This document shows positions 35,716 to 44,473 of a stretch of DNA of 64,000 nucleotides, piece after piece. The notes beneath the pieces were generated by a model. The model did not search any database and was not told where the DNA came from. It saw only the letters and a program-made list of their open reading frames with translations. The stretch lies in contig JAJEJU010000025.1 in the NCBI GenBank assembly GCA_021390615.1, forward strand, positions 868,001 to 932,000, in the 5' to 3' direction. The translations under genes were made by a program, and so were the position numbers. This DNA is from Rhodanobacteraceae bacterium ZG21-1 (GTDB lineage Bacteria > Pseudomonadota > Gammaproteobacteria > Xanthomonadales > Rhodanobacteraceae). The first letter of the stretch is position 1, and every line of letters begins with the position of its first letter.

Positions 35716-35752
35716 GATCCTGGGGCGTGAATTCATTTCACGCCCCAGGATC
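35716..35752. terminator. Bidirectional hairpin between the two paralogues
   Basis: GATCCTGGGGCGTGAA and its exact complement form a 16-bp stem with a 5-base loop, centred between two convergent genes. Confidence 0.7.
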
Positions 35753-35775
35753 CATTCAAGGTGCCGATTAAATCG

Positions 35776-36285
35776 TTATCTAAAATACTGAAAAGGGGTC
35801 AAATACAGCGTACCGCTGACAATGCAGCTGGTACCGCCCGCGGTAATGGTCGTCGGATTGATGACGACTTTTTCTTCGCGAATGCTCCACACAAGCGGAA
35901 GCGAACCCGCGCAAGTATATGAAGGCGGCTGAGGCCCGACATCCGTTCCGCTAATAACACTGAAGCCCGATAAAGTCGACGAGTATGGTGCCGTAGTCGT
36001 AGTCAAGGCCGACCCGGTCCAATACGACGAAACATTGGCTCCATAGAACAATCCACGGGTTTGGCTGCAAAAATCAGGCACATTCACATTGGTAATGACC
36101 ATACTTCCATTACTCGCACTGATGGTACCGATGAGTTCCATGGTGCAAGTGACGCTCGTGTTGTTATGGCTGATAGTAATCGGACCCAGCAAGGTGATCG
36201 AACCACCCGGACTGGCAGTCACCGCCGACGCAAACATCGGGGCCATACAAAGTGCCGCCACCAAGCTTTTTGCCATACGCCTCAT
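35776..36285 (-). CDS. Secreted protein, paralogue B of an inverted pair
   Basis: 169 residues, ATG 36285. The leader just before the start (AAGGGAGCATGAGAT) is nearly identical to that of paralogue A, as is much of the protein, so the two arose by an inverted duplication that included the ribosome site. Signal peptide LVAALCMAPMFASAVTA; mature part with Cys in TVTCTMEL, PDFCSQT, YTCAGSLP and GGTSCIVSG. The two copies now differ mostly in the central loop. Function unknown. Confidence 0.7.
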   Translation of the reverse strand: MRRMAKSLVAALCMAPMFASAVTASPGGSITLLGPITISHNNTSVTCTMELIGTISASNGSMVITNVNVPDFCSQTRGLFYGANVSSYWTGSALTTTTAPYSSTLSGFSVISGTDVGPQPPSYTCAGSLPLVWSIREEKVVINPTTITAGGTSCIVSGTLYLTPFQYFR

Positions 36286-36763
36286 ATCTCATGCTCCCTT
36301 GAAGTGATGTCGCTCGCGCTGGTATTCGAGAGCTCACGCCGGCGCAGCGAGCGCATACGCCGAATGCGCTTCGACTATAGCCATCGAAATCCCAGCTGGA
36401 TTTCAGGCCCTATCAGTTTTGATAGGGTGTTTGACGCTGCTTCGTTCGGTCGCTCGCAGCGCAACTGCTGCGTGGTCGACACGAACGCGTGAGGCCCGTG
36501 GTCTAGGCAGCTATCTCGTCCGGCTTGACGGGATCCGGCAACAGTTCAATCACGCCACTGCGGCGGCTTAGCAGTTGCAAGCACGGCGCGCGCAGGCATG
36601 GCCTTTATGTCCTCTCGCGGCCGCAGCCCCGGCGCCTTTCCGCTCAACCTAGGAATGTCCCTAGCTCGGGTTTTCCATAGCTGGGAAACGCCCCAGTGGG
36701 CGCGCTGCAAGGCACATGCTGCAATCCGGGAACCAGGCCATCCGCCGATTCGCGAGGTCATCC
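36286..36763. other. Intergenic region before the LysM lysozyme
   Basis: 478 bases with no gene apart from short shadows. It contains CCTAGGG-box 7 near its right end. A short run TATCAGTTTTGATA (36409-36422) is a small palindrome of unknown role. Confidence 0.4.
36646..36664 (+). promoter_or_regulatory. CCTAGGG-box 7 before the LysM lysozyme
   Basis: AACCTAGGAATGTCCCTAG: two half-sites, the left with one changed base, 100 bases before the ATG at 36764. Confidence 0.6.
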
Positions 36764-38698
36764 ATGAGCGCCGTTTCCGCCGTTCGCCCCAACGCCACGC
36801 ACGCCGCGACCAGCAGCGACGCACCGGCCACCTACACCGTACAGTCCGGCGACACGCTGTCCGGTATCGCAGCGCGCTTCGGCGTGTCGCTGAGCGCGCT
36901 GGAAGCGGCCAATCCGCAGGTGAATCCGAACCTGATCTATCCGGGTGATCGCCTCGCCATCCCCGGCGGTCACGGCGGCGCGGAGCCGACCGGCGGCGGC
37001 AAGGGCGCGCCCGCATCGAGCTACACGATCAGCGAGAACGGCGTGAAGCTGATCGAAGGTTTCGAGGGCGGGCCCTACCTCACCGCCTATCCGGATCCCG
37101 CCACCGGCGGTGCACCGTGGACGATCGGCTACGGCCATACCGGCGGCGTGCAGCCCGGCGAGCACATCACCCAGGCGCAGGCCGAGCAATTCCTCAAAAG
37201 CGACCTGCAGAGCGCGGAGAGTGCCGTACGCAGCAGCATCCACGTACCGATCACACAGAACCAGTTCGACGCCTGCGTGAGCCTGGCCTTCAATATCGGC
37301 GGCACCGGCTTCAGCGAATCCGACGTGGCTGCGCGGCTCAATGCCGGCGATTACACCGGCGCGCAGCGCGCCTTCGGGGAGTACAACCATGCGAACGGTC
37401 AGGTGCTGCCCGGGCTGACCCGCCGCCGCGCCGCGGAAGCCGCGCTGTTCGGCAGCGACGCGCCGAGCGGCACCAGCGCACCGCCGCCCAGCGGTAACGG
37501 CAACAGTCAGGGCAGCGGCAGCCAGAGCGGCGACTACACCGTGCGCGCCGGCGACACGCTGTCCGGCATCGCCAGCAGTCACCACGTCTCGCTGGCAGCA
37601 CTGGAAGCAGCCAATCACCAGATCAGCAACTTCAACAAGATCTTCCCGGGCGAAGTGATCCATCTGCCCGGCGGCAGCACGGACAGCACACCGACGACCA
37701 GCGCTCCGGGCGGCAATTACACCGTGCGTGGTGGCGATACCTTGAGCGGCATCGCGGCCGCTCATCATGTTTCGCTGAGCGCGCTGGAGGCGGCCAATCC
37801 GCAGATCGGCAATCCCAATCAGATCTATCCAGGCCAGGTCATTCATCTGCCCGGCAGCGACCCAGCGAACAAGTCAAGTAACAGTGCTGCGGGCGGCAGC
37901 TACACCGTGCGCCGCGGCGACACCCTGAGCAACATCGCGGCCACCCACCATGTCTCGCTGGACGCATTGGAAGCGGCCAATCCGCGGATCGGCAATCCCA
38001 ACCAGATCTACCCGGGCCAGGTCATCCACCTGCCCGACGGAGGCGCGGCCAGCAAGCCGGCGCCGACATCGACGCCCAAGCCGGCCTCGAGCAATTACAC
38101 CGTGCGCGCCGGCGACACCTTGTCCGGCATCGCCAGCAATCACCACGTGTCGCTGGCCGCGTTGGAAGCGGCGAATCCACAGATCGGCAATCCGAACCGG
38201 ATCAGCATCGGCGAGGTCATCCATATCCCGGCCGGCGGCACCACGATCACGCCTTCGTCGCCGTCGTCAGGCCCGACCAAGGGCAGCAATGCGGCAGCGA
38301 TGGCGAAGAAATATCTGGGTCGCTACGAAACCGACCTGGAGGCGCACGGCATCACCCAGGCCGGCGTGGATCCGAGCGAGTGCTGCGCCAACTTCGTGTC
38401 CTCGATGCTGCAGCAGGCTGGCATGATCCAGTGGCACAGCATCAATGTCGGCGACCTGGCGAACCGGCTGCAGCAGCAGGGCTGGCACAAGGTCAGCCTG
38501 GCCGACGCCAAGCCCGGCGACGTGTGGATCTGCCACGACATCGACGGCGAGGACCATACCGAGATCGTGGCGAGCAACGACCATGGCCATGTCACCCTGA
38601 TCGGCTCGAACAATCATCCGGTGCGCAGCAACCAGCAGATCAACTACGACGACAGCTCGGCATCGATTCGCGGCTCCTACATCCTGGCGCCGCCCTGA
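36764..38698 (+). CDS. Multidomain muralytic enzyme: LysM + GH24-type lysozyme + four LysM + Cys-peptidase-like domain
   Basis: 644 residues from ATG 36764 (GAGG upstream); an upstream ATG at 36716 adds 16 residues without a better site. Order: LysM 1 (about residues 25-66); a T4-type lysozyme domain (about 85-235) with catalytic Glu in KLIEGFEGG, the YPDPATG segment and TIGYGHT; LysM 2-5 (about 257-490) as close copies; and a C-terminal domain (about 505-644) with [18 protein letters not shown] and [10 protein letters not shown], the Cys and His of an NlpC/P60- or CHAP-like peptidase. It should cut both glycan and peptide bonds of peptidoglycan. No signal peptide is present, so export would need T3SS or another route. 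Box 7 places it in the T3SS regulon; it may clear the wall for the injectisome or be a secreted wall-degrading effector. Confidence 0.85.
   Translation: MSAVSAVRPNATHAATSSDAPATYTVQSGDTLSGIAARFGVSLSALEAANPQVNPNLIYPGDRLAIPGGHGGAEPTGGGKGAPASSYTISENGVKLIEGFEGGPYLTAYPDPATGGAPWTIGYGHTGGVQPGEHITQAQAEQFLKSDLQSAESAVRSSIHVPITQNQFDACVSLAFNIGGTGFSESDVAARLNAGDYTGAQRAFGEYNHANGQVLPGLTRRRAAEAALFGSDAPSGTSAPPPSGNGNSQGSGSQSGDYTVRAGDTLSGIASSHHVSLAALEAANHQISNFNKIFPGEVIHLPGGSTDSTPTTSAPGGNYTVRGGDTLSGIAAAHHVSLSALEAANPQIGNPNQIYPGQVIHLPGSDPANKSSNSAAGGSYTVRRGDTLSNIAATHHVSLDALEAANPRIGNPNQIYPGQVIHLPDGGAASKPAPTSTPKPASSNYTVRAGDTLSGIASNHHVSLAALEAANPQIGNPNRISIGEVIHIPAGGTTITPSSPSSGPTKGSNAAAMAKKYLGRYETDLEAHGITQAGVDPSECCANFVSSMLQQAGMIQWHSINVGDLANRLQQQGWHKVSLADAKPGDVWICHDIDGEDHTEIVASNDHGHVTLIGSNNHPVRSNQQINYDDSSASIRGSYILAPP
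37534..38237 (+). repeat. Four tandem LysM-coding repeats
   Basis: Four copies of a LysM unit of about 47 codons begin near 37534, 37718, 37901 and 38096, separated by short Ser/Gly/Pro linkers. Each reads YTVR.GDTLS.IA..HHVSL.ALEAAN. The near-identity suggests recent duplication. Confidence 0.85.
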
Positions 38699-38737
38699 GC
38701 GCACCCGCAGGCGACGCGGACAAACCAGGCCATCCGC

Positions 38738-39166
38738 TCAGCCGCCAGGGAACAACTCCGGCGGCGCACCATAGTCGCGGCCCCAATTCGTCCAGGGCAC
38801 ATCGGTGGCGCCGATGCTGTCGACGCGCACGTACCAGCGCCCCGGCCGACGCTGCAGCAGGGCGTCGTAGTCGGCCGATTTCTGCCCGCGCCGGTCAGCC
38901 GCCTCGTAGCGCGTGTCGGCATAGCTGATCGGTTGTCCCTGCGGGTCCTGCATCGCCGCATGCAGGAATATCCAGTCGCCGGAGCGGCGCCACTGCTTCA
39001 CCAGAAAGCGCACCGGCCTCTCGCGCAGTTGCGCCTGCGCATGCGCACGGGCCGCGTCCAGCACGGCACGGCGCTCGCGCTGGTCGGCCAGCGAAGACGA
39101 TGCGTTCGTCGGCGCATGCGCGAAACCCAACAACAAGGCGAAACACAGGCTGGCAGCGACGCGCAT
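38738..39166 (-). CDS. Small secreted protein with an upstream CCTAGGG box
   Basis: 142 residues from ATG 39166. Signal peptide (VAASLCFALLLGFAHAPTNAS). The mature protein is a compact alpha/beta domain beginning with an Arg/Ala helix (LADQRERRAVLDAARAHAQAQL) and then VRFLVKQWRRSGDWIFLHAAMQDPQGQPISYADTRYE and GRWYVRVDSIGATDVPWTNWGRDY. No Cys in the mature part and no family recognised. It converges on the LysM lysozyme gene. Box 8 lies about 90 bases upstream, so it is a candidate periplasmic member of the regulon. Confidence 0.65.
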   Translation of the reverse strand: MRVAASLCFALLLGFAHAPTNASSSLADQRERRAVLDAARAHAQAQLRERPVRFLVKQWRRSGDWIFLHAAMQDPQGQPISYADTRYEAADRRGQKSADYDALLQRRPGRWYVRVDSIGATDVPWTNWGRDYGAPPELFPGG

Positions 39167-39254
39167 GCGGTGACTCCCGGGACGAAGCCCATGCCGGCCT
39201 GCTCCACCGGCACAGGCGGTGGCCCGAGTATGCCGGCACACTCGACCGGTCGCA

Positions 39255-39276
39255 TGCTGGTGCTTTCCCTAGATCG
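39255..39276 (-). promoter_or_regulatory. CCTAGGG-box 8
   Basis: On the minus strand GATCTAGGGAAAGCACC: one half-site TCTAGGG and the AAAG spacer seen in box 1, with a weak second half. It lies about 90 bases before the ATG at 39166. Confidence 0.5.
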
Positions 39277-39306
39277 AGGCGGCCAAGTTCGCCGGCCGCA
39301 CAGGGT

Positions 39307-40035
39307 TCAGAACGAGGTCGTCAAGGTCGTCAGCCAGTCCGGCAGGATACCCAGCAACAAGGCCTCCAGCTTGCGGTCCAGGCCGCTGAGGATCAGCAGG
39401 CCGAACAGCACGAACAAGCCGCCGAGCACGTACTTCACTACGCCGCCGGTGCGCGCGAGCCGACCGCGCAGGCGTCCCAGCGCGGTATCCGACAGCATGC
39501 TGAGCAAGGCCAGCGGCAGGCCGGCGCCGAGGCCAAACACGATCATCAGCAAGGCCACGTGGCCGAGGTCGCGGCCCTGTGCGGCCAGCGTGGTCGCCGC
39601 GCCCAGGGTGGGGCCGACGCAAGGGCTCCAGGCCAAGCCGAGCAGCAGGCCGATCAGGAACTGGCTGAGCAGTCCTTCGCCCTTGATCGTGCCCAGTGCG
39701 CGCTGGCCGGCGTTGCCTGCCGAGGCGCTGAGGCGGGAAAACACCACTTGCCAGTGCGGCAACAGCATGACCAGCCCGAACAGCACCATCAGCGCGGCAG
39801 CGATGCGGCGCAACAGGCCCGCATCCAGCCCGATCGAGGCGCCCAGCGAGGCGACCAGGGTGCCGGTCACCGCGAAGGAAAGGCTGAGGCCCAGCGCAAG
39901 CAGGACGCCGCCCCAGCGGCTGCGCGACAGCGCCGAAGCGAGCAGGATGGGCAGGATCGGCAGGACGCAGGGCGAGAGCAGCGTGGCCGCCCCGGCCAGC
40001 AAGCCCAATGCGTAGGTGCCGAAGCCGAAATCCAT
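39307..40035 (-). CDS. CcdA/DsbD-type membrane thiol:disulfide transporter
   Basis: 242 residues with six or more transmembrane helices. The two conserved Cys-Pro/Cys-Val sites are present: LLSPCVLPILPI near residue 22 and LAWSPCVGPTLGA near 133. CcdA-type proteins carry electrons from the cytoplasm across the inner membrane to periplasmic thiol proteins. ATG 40035 overlaps the thioredoxin stop (TGATG), so the thioredoxin is the likely partner. Longer frames upstream are shadows over that gene. Confidence 0.9.
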   Translation of the reverse strand: MDFGFGTYALGLLAGAATLLSPCVLPILPILLASALSRSRWGGVLLALGLSLSFAVTGTLVASLGASIGLDAGLLRRIAAALMVLFGLVMLLPHWQVVFSRLSASAGNAGQRALGTIKGEGLLSQFLIGLLLGLAWSPCVGPTLGAATTLAAQGRDLGHVALLMIVFGLGAGLPLALLSMLSDTALGRLRGRLARTGGVVKYVLGGLFVLFGLLILSGLDRKLEALLLGILPDWLTTLTTSF

Positions 40036-40421
40036 CAGAGCGCCTGCTGCAGCGTGGCGCGGATGGCCTGCTCGGCGGTCTGGCCGGTCGAGCGGCTGAC
40101 CTCGTGGCCCTGCTTGAACACCACGAAGGTGGACTGCTGGGCCACGTGCAGGCTTTGCTCCAGCTGCGTCTCGGTGTCGAAATCGGCCACGAAGATGGTG
40201 ACGCCTTTCAGCCCCGGATCCTTGGCCAGACGATCGACGATGGGCTTCTGCACGCGGCAGGTCGGGCACCAGTCCGCATGCAGATAGACCACGACCGGCT
40301 TGCCGGCGGCGACGGCCTGTTCGTACTGCGTCTGGTTGAACGGCACTTCGTCGGCTAGCACCGGGCCGGCCAGCATCGACAGCGCTAAGGCCCCGAGGCG
40401 AATCAATTGAGCTGTTTTCAT
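40035..40421 (-). CDS. Periplasmic thioredoxin-like protein
   Basis: 128 residues with a signal peptide (LGALALSMLAGPVLADE). The active site is WCPTC at 51-55 within VVVYLHADWCPTCRVQKP; the cis-Pro region is replaced by QSTFVVFKQG. It should act as a reductant or oxidant of periplasmic disulfides with the CcdA-type transporter encoded next to it. It is on the opposite strand from the bufferin cluster; the reduced state of a Cys-rich metal-binding peptide could be its business, which is inference. Confidence 0.88.
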   Translation of the reverse strand: MKTAQLIRLGALALSMLAGPVLADEVPFNQTQYEQAVAAGKPVVVYLHADWCPTCRVQKPIVDRLAKDPGLKGVTIFVADFDTETQLEQSLHVAQQSTFVVFKQGHEVSRSTGQTAEQAIRATLQQAL

Positions 40422-40480
40422 GCGAGTGCTCCGGAAAATCGTGGAAGGCATGCAGGCATTCGCTGCTGCAGGCGCCGCGG

Positions 40481-40948
40481 TTACGCCGATGCGCCGGTGC
40501 GGATGCCGAGCCAACGGGCCAGCAGCGTATCCAGGCTGGCCTTGCCGGGACCGGCGATCAGCAGCCAGAAGAAGATCAGCGAGTACACCACTTCGTCGGC
40601 TTCGACGTAGTCGTCCAGACCCATCAGGTTGCTCGACACCACCAGGGTGACCGCCACCACCATGTTGACGATCATCGGGATGCAGGTGAGGCGGGTGAGC
40701 AGGCCCAGCATCAGCAGCAGGCCGCCGAGCAGTTCGGTCCAAGCCGACAGCGTCGCGCTGAACGCCGGGAACGGAATGCCCCAGCCGACGAAGCGCTGAA
40801 TGAAGCCGTCGAGGTTGTGCACCTTGGCGATGCCCGTTTCCAGCCAGAAGTAGCCGAATACGAGACGCACCACCAGCGGCCCGATCCACTCGAAGCGATG
40901 CAGCGCCTTGAGCAGGCGCGTGGCGAAGTCGGCAATGAACTGGCGCAT
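40481..40948 (-). CDS. DoxX-family membrane protein
   Basis: 155 residues, ATG 40948. Four membrane spans with the family segments VVRLVFGYFWLETGIAKVHNLDGF, LSAWTELLGGLLLMLGLLTRLTCIPMIVNMVVAV and YSLIFFWLLIAGPGKASLD. DoxX proteins are often found with DUF692/DUF2063 genes; here it diverges from the bufferin gene by 279 bases and is followed by the thioredoxin gene on its own strand. Biochemical role unknown. Confidence 0.88.
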   Translation of the reverse strand: MRQFIADFATRLLKALHRFEWIGPLVVRLVFGYFWLETGIAKVHNLDGFIQRFVGWGIPFPAFSATLSAWTELLGGLLLMLGLLTRLTCIPMIVNMVVAVTLVVSSNLMGLDDYVEADEVVYSLIFFWLLIAGPGKASLDTLLARWLGIRTGASA

Positions 40949-41227
40949 GGCGGGCGGTTCCGGGAAGATGAGGTGGCCGCATCTTGCGGCCCTCGCAGCG
41001 AGCTTCGCCATGTTCGGTCGTCCATGCTTTCTAGCTGCCCGTCCGATCCTGTGTCGCGGCCGCGCAAGCCGGACGATCGGGCACAAAATCGGGATGCGCG
41101 GGGGCATTTCGGCGCGCGCGATCCGCCCAGAATGCTTGCGTCGGGCCCCGTCGACTGTTGCGTGGCGCGACGTGTTTCGCCGAGGACGCCGCATCCCGCG
41201 GCTCCCGTGATCCGCCAGGAGATATCC

Positions 41228-41506
41228 ATGAAGACCAACAAGCTCAACGGTGCCGCCATGGCCATGATGGTGGCTGGCCTGTTCGCCGCCGCCTCGATGT
41301 CCGCCACTGCCGGCGACAAGAGCGCCTCCCACAGCGACACCGCCAGCGTGAAGTGCGCGAACTCGTCCTCGTGTAAGGGCCAGGGCGCCTGCAAGCAGGC
41401 CAGCAACGCGTGCAAGGGCCAGAACGCCTGCAAGGGCCAGGGCATCACCATGCAGAAGTCCCAGCAGGACTGCGCCAACGCGCAGGCTGCGGCCAAGGCC
41501 TCCTGA
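41228..41506 (+). CDS. bufA2: Bufferin-type Cys-rich precursor peptide (BufA2-like)
   Basis: 92 residues, ATG 41228 after AGGAGATATCC. A signal peptide ([19 protein letters not shown]) should send it to the periplasm. The mature part holds six Cys, five in a regular pattern [27 protein letters not shown], followed by one near the end (QQDC). This is the pattern of DUF2282-related/BufA2 bufferins, whose Cys are converted by the DUF692 enzyme into thiooxazole-type groups that chelate copper. The DUF692 gene overlaps its stop. Confidence 0.82.
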   Translation: MKTNKLNGAAMAMMVAGLFAAASMSATAGDKSASHSDTASVKCANSSSCKGQGACKQASNACKGQNACKGQGITMQKSQQDCANAQAAAKAS

Positions 41507-42411
41507 TGCACGCGACGGAGCCTTCCGGCCCGCAGCGAAGGCTCCGTCACCTCCCCGCCATGACTTACCCAACCCGCGACCGTCGACTGCCCTGCCTCGG
41601 CTTCGGCCTGGGCCTGCGCGTGGACCACTACGAGGCGCTGCTGGAAGATGCCCGCGGCGTGGACTGGCTGGAAATCGTCTCGGAAAACTACATGGTGCCG
41701 GGCGGCCGTCCGCTGGCCTGGCTGGAGCGCTTCCGCGAGCGCTTCCCGCTGGTGATGCACGGCGTGTCGCTGTCGATCGGCGGCACCGACCCGCTGGACG
41801 AGGGTTATCTCGATCGTCTCGCCGAACTGGCGCACCGGGTCGAGCCGGCCTGGGTTTCCGACCACCTGTGCTGGACCGGCGTGCAAGGCATCAACCTGCA
41901 CGACCTGATGCCGCTGCCGTATACCGAAGAGGCGCTGGCGCATGTGGTCGAGCGCGTACGCCGGGTGCAGGACCGGCTGGGTCGGCGCATCCTGCTGGAG
42001 AACGTCTCCAGCTACGTCCGCTATGCCGACGCCCAGCTGAGCGAATGGGAGTTCCTCGCCGCCGTGGCCGAACGCGCCGACTGCCTGATCCTGCTCGACA
42101 TCAACAATATCCATGTCAGCGCGCACAATCACGGCTTCGCCGCGCGCGACTACCTCGACGGCATCCCGGTCGGACGCGTGCAGCAGTTCCATCTGGCCGG
42201 CCACGAACAGGGCGGCCAGTTGCTGATCGATACCCACGACGCACCGGTGCCCGATCCGGTCTGGCAGCTCTACGCCGAGGCAGTGCGCCGCTTCGGTCGC
42301 GTCTCCACCATGATCGAGCGCGACGATCACATCCCGCCCCTGTCTGAACTATTGGCCGAGCTGGATTGCGCGCGCCGACTCGCGGCGCCACTGTGGCGGG
42401 AAGCGGCATGA
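41506..42411 (+). CDS. bufB: DUF692 (MNIO-family) iron oxygenase, bufferin maturase
   Basis: 301 residues from ATG 41506, overlapping the bufferin stop as TGATG; ATG 41560 (MTYPTRD) is an alternative. TIM-barrel signatures: [38 protein letters not shown] (with His), [58 protein letters not shown]. The His, Asp, Asn and Glu residues there bind the two or three irons. The enzyme modifies Cys of the precursor. Confidence 0.93.
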   Translation: MHATEPSGPQRRLRHLPAMTYPTRDRRLPCLGFGLGLRVDHYEALLEDARGVDWLEIVSENYMVPGGRPLAWLERFRERFPLVMHGVSLSIGGTDPLDEGYLDRLAELAHRVEPAWVSDHLCWTGVQGINLHDLMPLPYTEEALAHVVERVRRVQDRLGRRILLENVSSYVRYADAQLSEWEFLAAVAERADCLILLDINNIHVSAHNHGFAARDYLDGIPVGRVQQFHLAGHEQGGQLLIDTHDAPVPDPVWQLYAEAVRRFGRVSTMIERDDHIPPLSELLAELDCARRLAAPLWREAA

Positions 42412-43181
42412 GCACGCTGCAGGCCATGCAGCAGCAGATGCTGCAGGCCGTGCTGGGCGATAGCGCATGGCTGCCCCCGAGTTTGCAGGGAGATGCCCTG
42501 GCCGACGCGCATAGCCGCCTGGATGTCTATCGTCACGGCTATCGCATGCGCCTGCGTGAGGCGATAGCCCCGGAATTCCCTGGCCTGGCGCTGATGGCCG
42601 GGCGCCGCATGGAGGGATTGCTGCGCGACTATGTGGCCGCACATCCCTCGACGCATTACAACATCCGCTGGCATGGCGCCGGCCTGCCGGATTTCCTGGC
42701 CCGAGAGCTGCCCTGGCGCGAGCAGCCACAGCTGGCCGATATGGCGAGGCTGGACTGGGCCATCTCGATCGTGTTCGACGCCGCCGACCAGCCGACCTGG
42801 GACGCGACTGCCCTTGCCGACCTGCCCGCCGCGTCCTGGGCCAGCCTGCGTCTGCGACTGCAGGACCATGTGCAGATCGTCGCCGGCGCCAGCAATGTCG
42901 ACGCCTTCCGGCGTGCGGCCGACCGCGGCGATGCGCGTCCGCGCCTGCGCCGCTTTCCCGACACGCGTGACCTGCTGGTGTGGCGCCGGGCGCTGGAGGT
43001 GCGCTATCGCAGGCTCGAAGCGGATGAGCGACTGGTGCTGGACGGCATCGCACAAGACGAGCGTTTCGACCAGTTGTGCGAGCGGCTGGCCGGCCATCTG
43101 AGCGAGCAGGCCGCCATGGCCCGCATGGTCGCCCTGCTCGCCCGCTGGCTGGACGAGGGCCTGCTGGCCGCCCCGGCCTGA
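42408..43181 (+). CDS. bufC: DUF2063 protein, MNIO partner
   Basis: 257 residues, ATG 42408 overlapping the bufB stop as ATGA. The N-terminal DUF2063 domain contains [30 protein letters not shown] and ALMA..R.; the C-terminal half is winged-helix-like ([33 protein letters not shown]). DUF2063 partners present the precursor peptide to the DUF692 enzyme. Confidence 0.9.
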   Translation: MSTLQAMQQQMLQAVLGDSAWLPPSLQGDALADAHSRLDVYRHGYRMRLREAIAPEFPGLALMAGRRMEGLLRDYVAAHPSTHYNIRWHGAGLPDFLARELPWREQPQLADMARLDWAISIVFDAADQPTWDATALADLPAASWASLRLRLQDHVQIVAGASNVDAFRRAADRGDARPRLRRFPDTRDLLVWRRALEVRYRRLEADERLVLDGIAQDERFDQLCERLAGHLSEQAAMARMVALLARWLDEGLLAAPA

Positions 43182-43257
43182 CGCGGCGATCGCATGCCCA
43201 TGTAACCGGTGGCCGGTCACCAGCGAAGTCATGGCAGAGCCCCAGCGGAGCCCTGCC

Positions 43258-44181
43258 ATGTACGCCGAATCCCAGCCCACGCTATCTGCCGGATCACGCC
43301 CGACGGCGATCGAGCCGGCACTCGAGTCCTTGCTCAGCCAATCCACGCTCCGGGTCGAGGTGATCGCCGAGCCGACGCATTGCGGATCCTGGTTCGCGGA
43401 AGCGCCGCGGTCCAGCCATGGCCTGTTCCATCTGGTCGGCATCGGCCGCTGCCGGGTCGAAAGCGATGCGCTCGAACAGGCGCTCGAGCTGGAGGCCGGG
43501 GACCTGGTGGTCTTTACGCGCGGCGATGCCCATCGCCTGTGCGCTTCGGCCGACGACGGGATGAACCGGGGAGATGCGACCAGCCTGATCTGCGGTGCGC
43601 TGCACTTCATCGGCGCGCCGCAGCACCCGCTCAACCACGCGCTGCCCGCCTGCCTGGTGATACGCGCCGCCCAGGCCAACAGCACCTTCAGGCAGTTGAG
43701 CGAGATGATGGTCGCCGCATCGGCATCCGGCCAGCCCGGCAGGCAGCTGCTGCTCAACAAGCTGGCCGACATGCTGTTCACCCTGGCGGTGTGTGACTAC
43801 GCCCAGCAGTCCGACGAACGGCGCGGCCTGTTCGCCTCGCTCGGCGATCCGCGCATCGCCAAGGTGCTGCATGCGGTCCACGAAAGCCCCGGCCTGACCT
43901 GGACCATGCAATCCATGGCCGCCCTCGCCTGCATGTCACGCTCGGCCTTCGCCGAACGCTTCACCCAGCTGATGAGCGTACCGCCGATCCAGTATGTGAC
44001 CCAATGGCGCGTCAGCCTTGCCGGACAACTGTTGCGCGACCGCCAGCATTCGGTTGCCAGCATCGCGCAACAGCTCGGCTACAGCAGCGAGGCAGCCTTC
44101 CGCCGGCTATTCAAGCGCGTCAGCGGGGTTTGCCCGGGACGCGTGCGGGCCAGGCACAGTGCACTGCACGCGGTGAACTGA
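43258..44181 (+). CDS. AraC/XylS-family regulator with cupin domain
   Basis: 307 residues from ATG 43258, seven bases after CGGAG; ATG 43231 would add nine residues. Residues 25-120 form an AraC-type cupin (LRVEVIAEPTHCGSWFAEAPRSSHGLFHLVGIGRCRVES ... LELEAGDLVVFTRGDAHRL). The C-terminal 100 residues hold two helix-turn-helix units (TMQSMAALACMSRSAFAERFTQLMSVPPIQYVTQWRV and SVASIAQQLGYSSEAAFRRLFKRVSGVCPG). It lies 76 bases after bufC on the same strand and may regulate it, although AraC cupin regulators of this type often control reductases and unrelated genes. Confidence 0.92.
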   Translation: MYAESQPTLSAGSRPTAIEPALESLLSQSTLRVEVIAEPTHCGSWFAEAPRSSHGLFHLVGIGRCRVESDALEQALELEAGDLVVFTRGDAHRLCASADDGMNRGDATSLICGALHFIGAPQHPLNHALPACLVIRAAQANSTFRQLSEMMVAASASGQPGRQLLLNKLADMLFTLAVCDYAQQSDERRGLFASLGDPRIAKVLHAVHESPGLTWTMQSMAALACMSRSAFAERFTQLMSVPPIQYVTQWRVSLAGQLLRDRQHSVASIAQQLGYSSEAAFRRLFKRVSGVCPGRVRARHSALHAVN

Positions 44182-44420
44182 TGGCCTCGCATCAAGCGAT
44201 CCACGCCGAAGCCCAGACCGACGTTTAGCTGCGCATAGCCTATGCAGATGCAGACTCGAGCAAACTCGCCAGCACGACATCAGGCACCGGCAGAGACCCA
44301 AGATCAGCCGCCGCGGCCACAAGCCCGGCCATCGGCACGGAAGCCACGGATCACCCGATAACGCCTCTTCACACGCCAACAGGATGGCGCGGCAACCCCG
44401 AATCCCAGCCAAGTACCGAG

Positions 44421-44456
44421 AAAAGAAAAGGCCCCGCGGCTGAACCACGGGGCCCC
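44421..44456 (-). terminator. Rho-independent terminator
   Basis: GGCCCCG and CGGGGCC form the stem, followed on the minus strand by TTTTCTTTTC. It ends the small secreted-protein gene. Confidence 0.75.
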
Positions 44457-44473
44457 TCGGGAATCTAACGATT

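Noticed and set aside
15168-39276. Plant-inducible promoter (TTCG-N15-TTCG) or HrpL-type boxes before the sct genes
   Set aside because: No well-placed pairs were found by eye; the recurring motif is the CCTAGGG palindrome.
40711-42330. Minus-strand frame spanning the DoxX and bufferin regions
   Set aside because: It crosses two real genes and a promoter region and shows no domain; DoxX and DUF692 proteins are clear in other frames.
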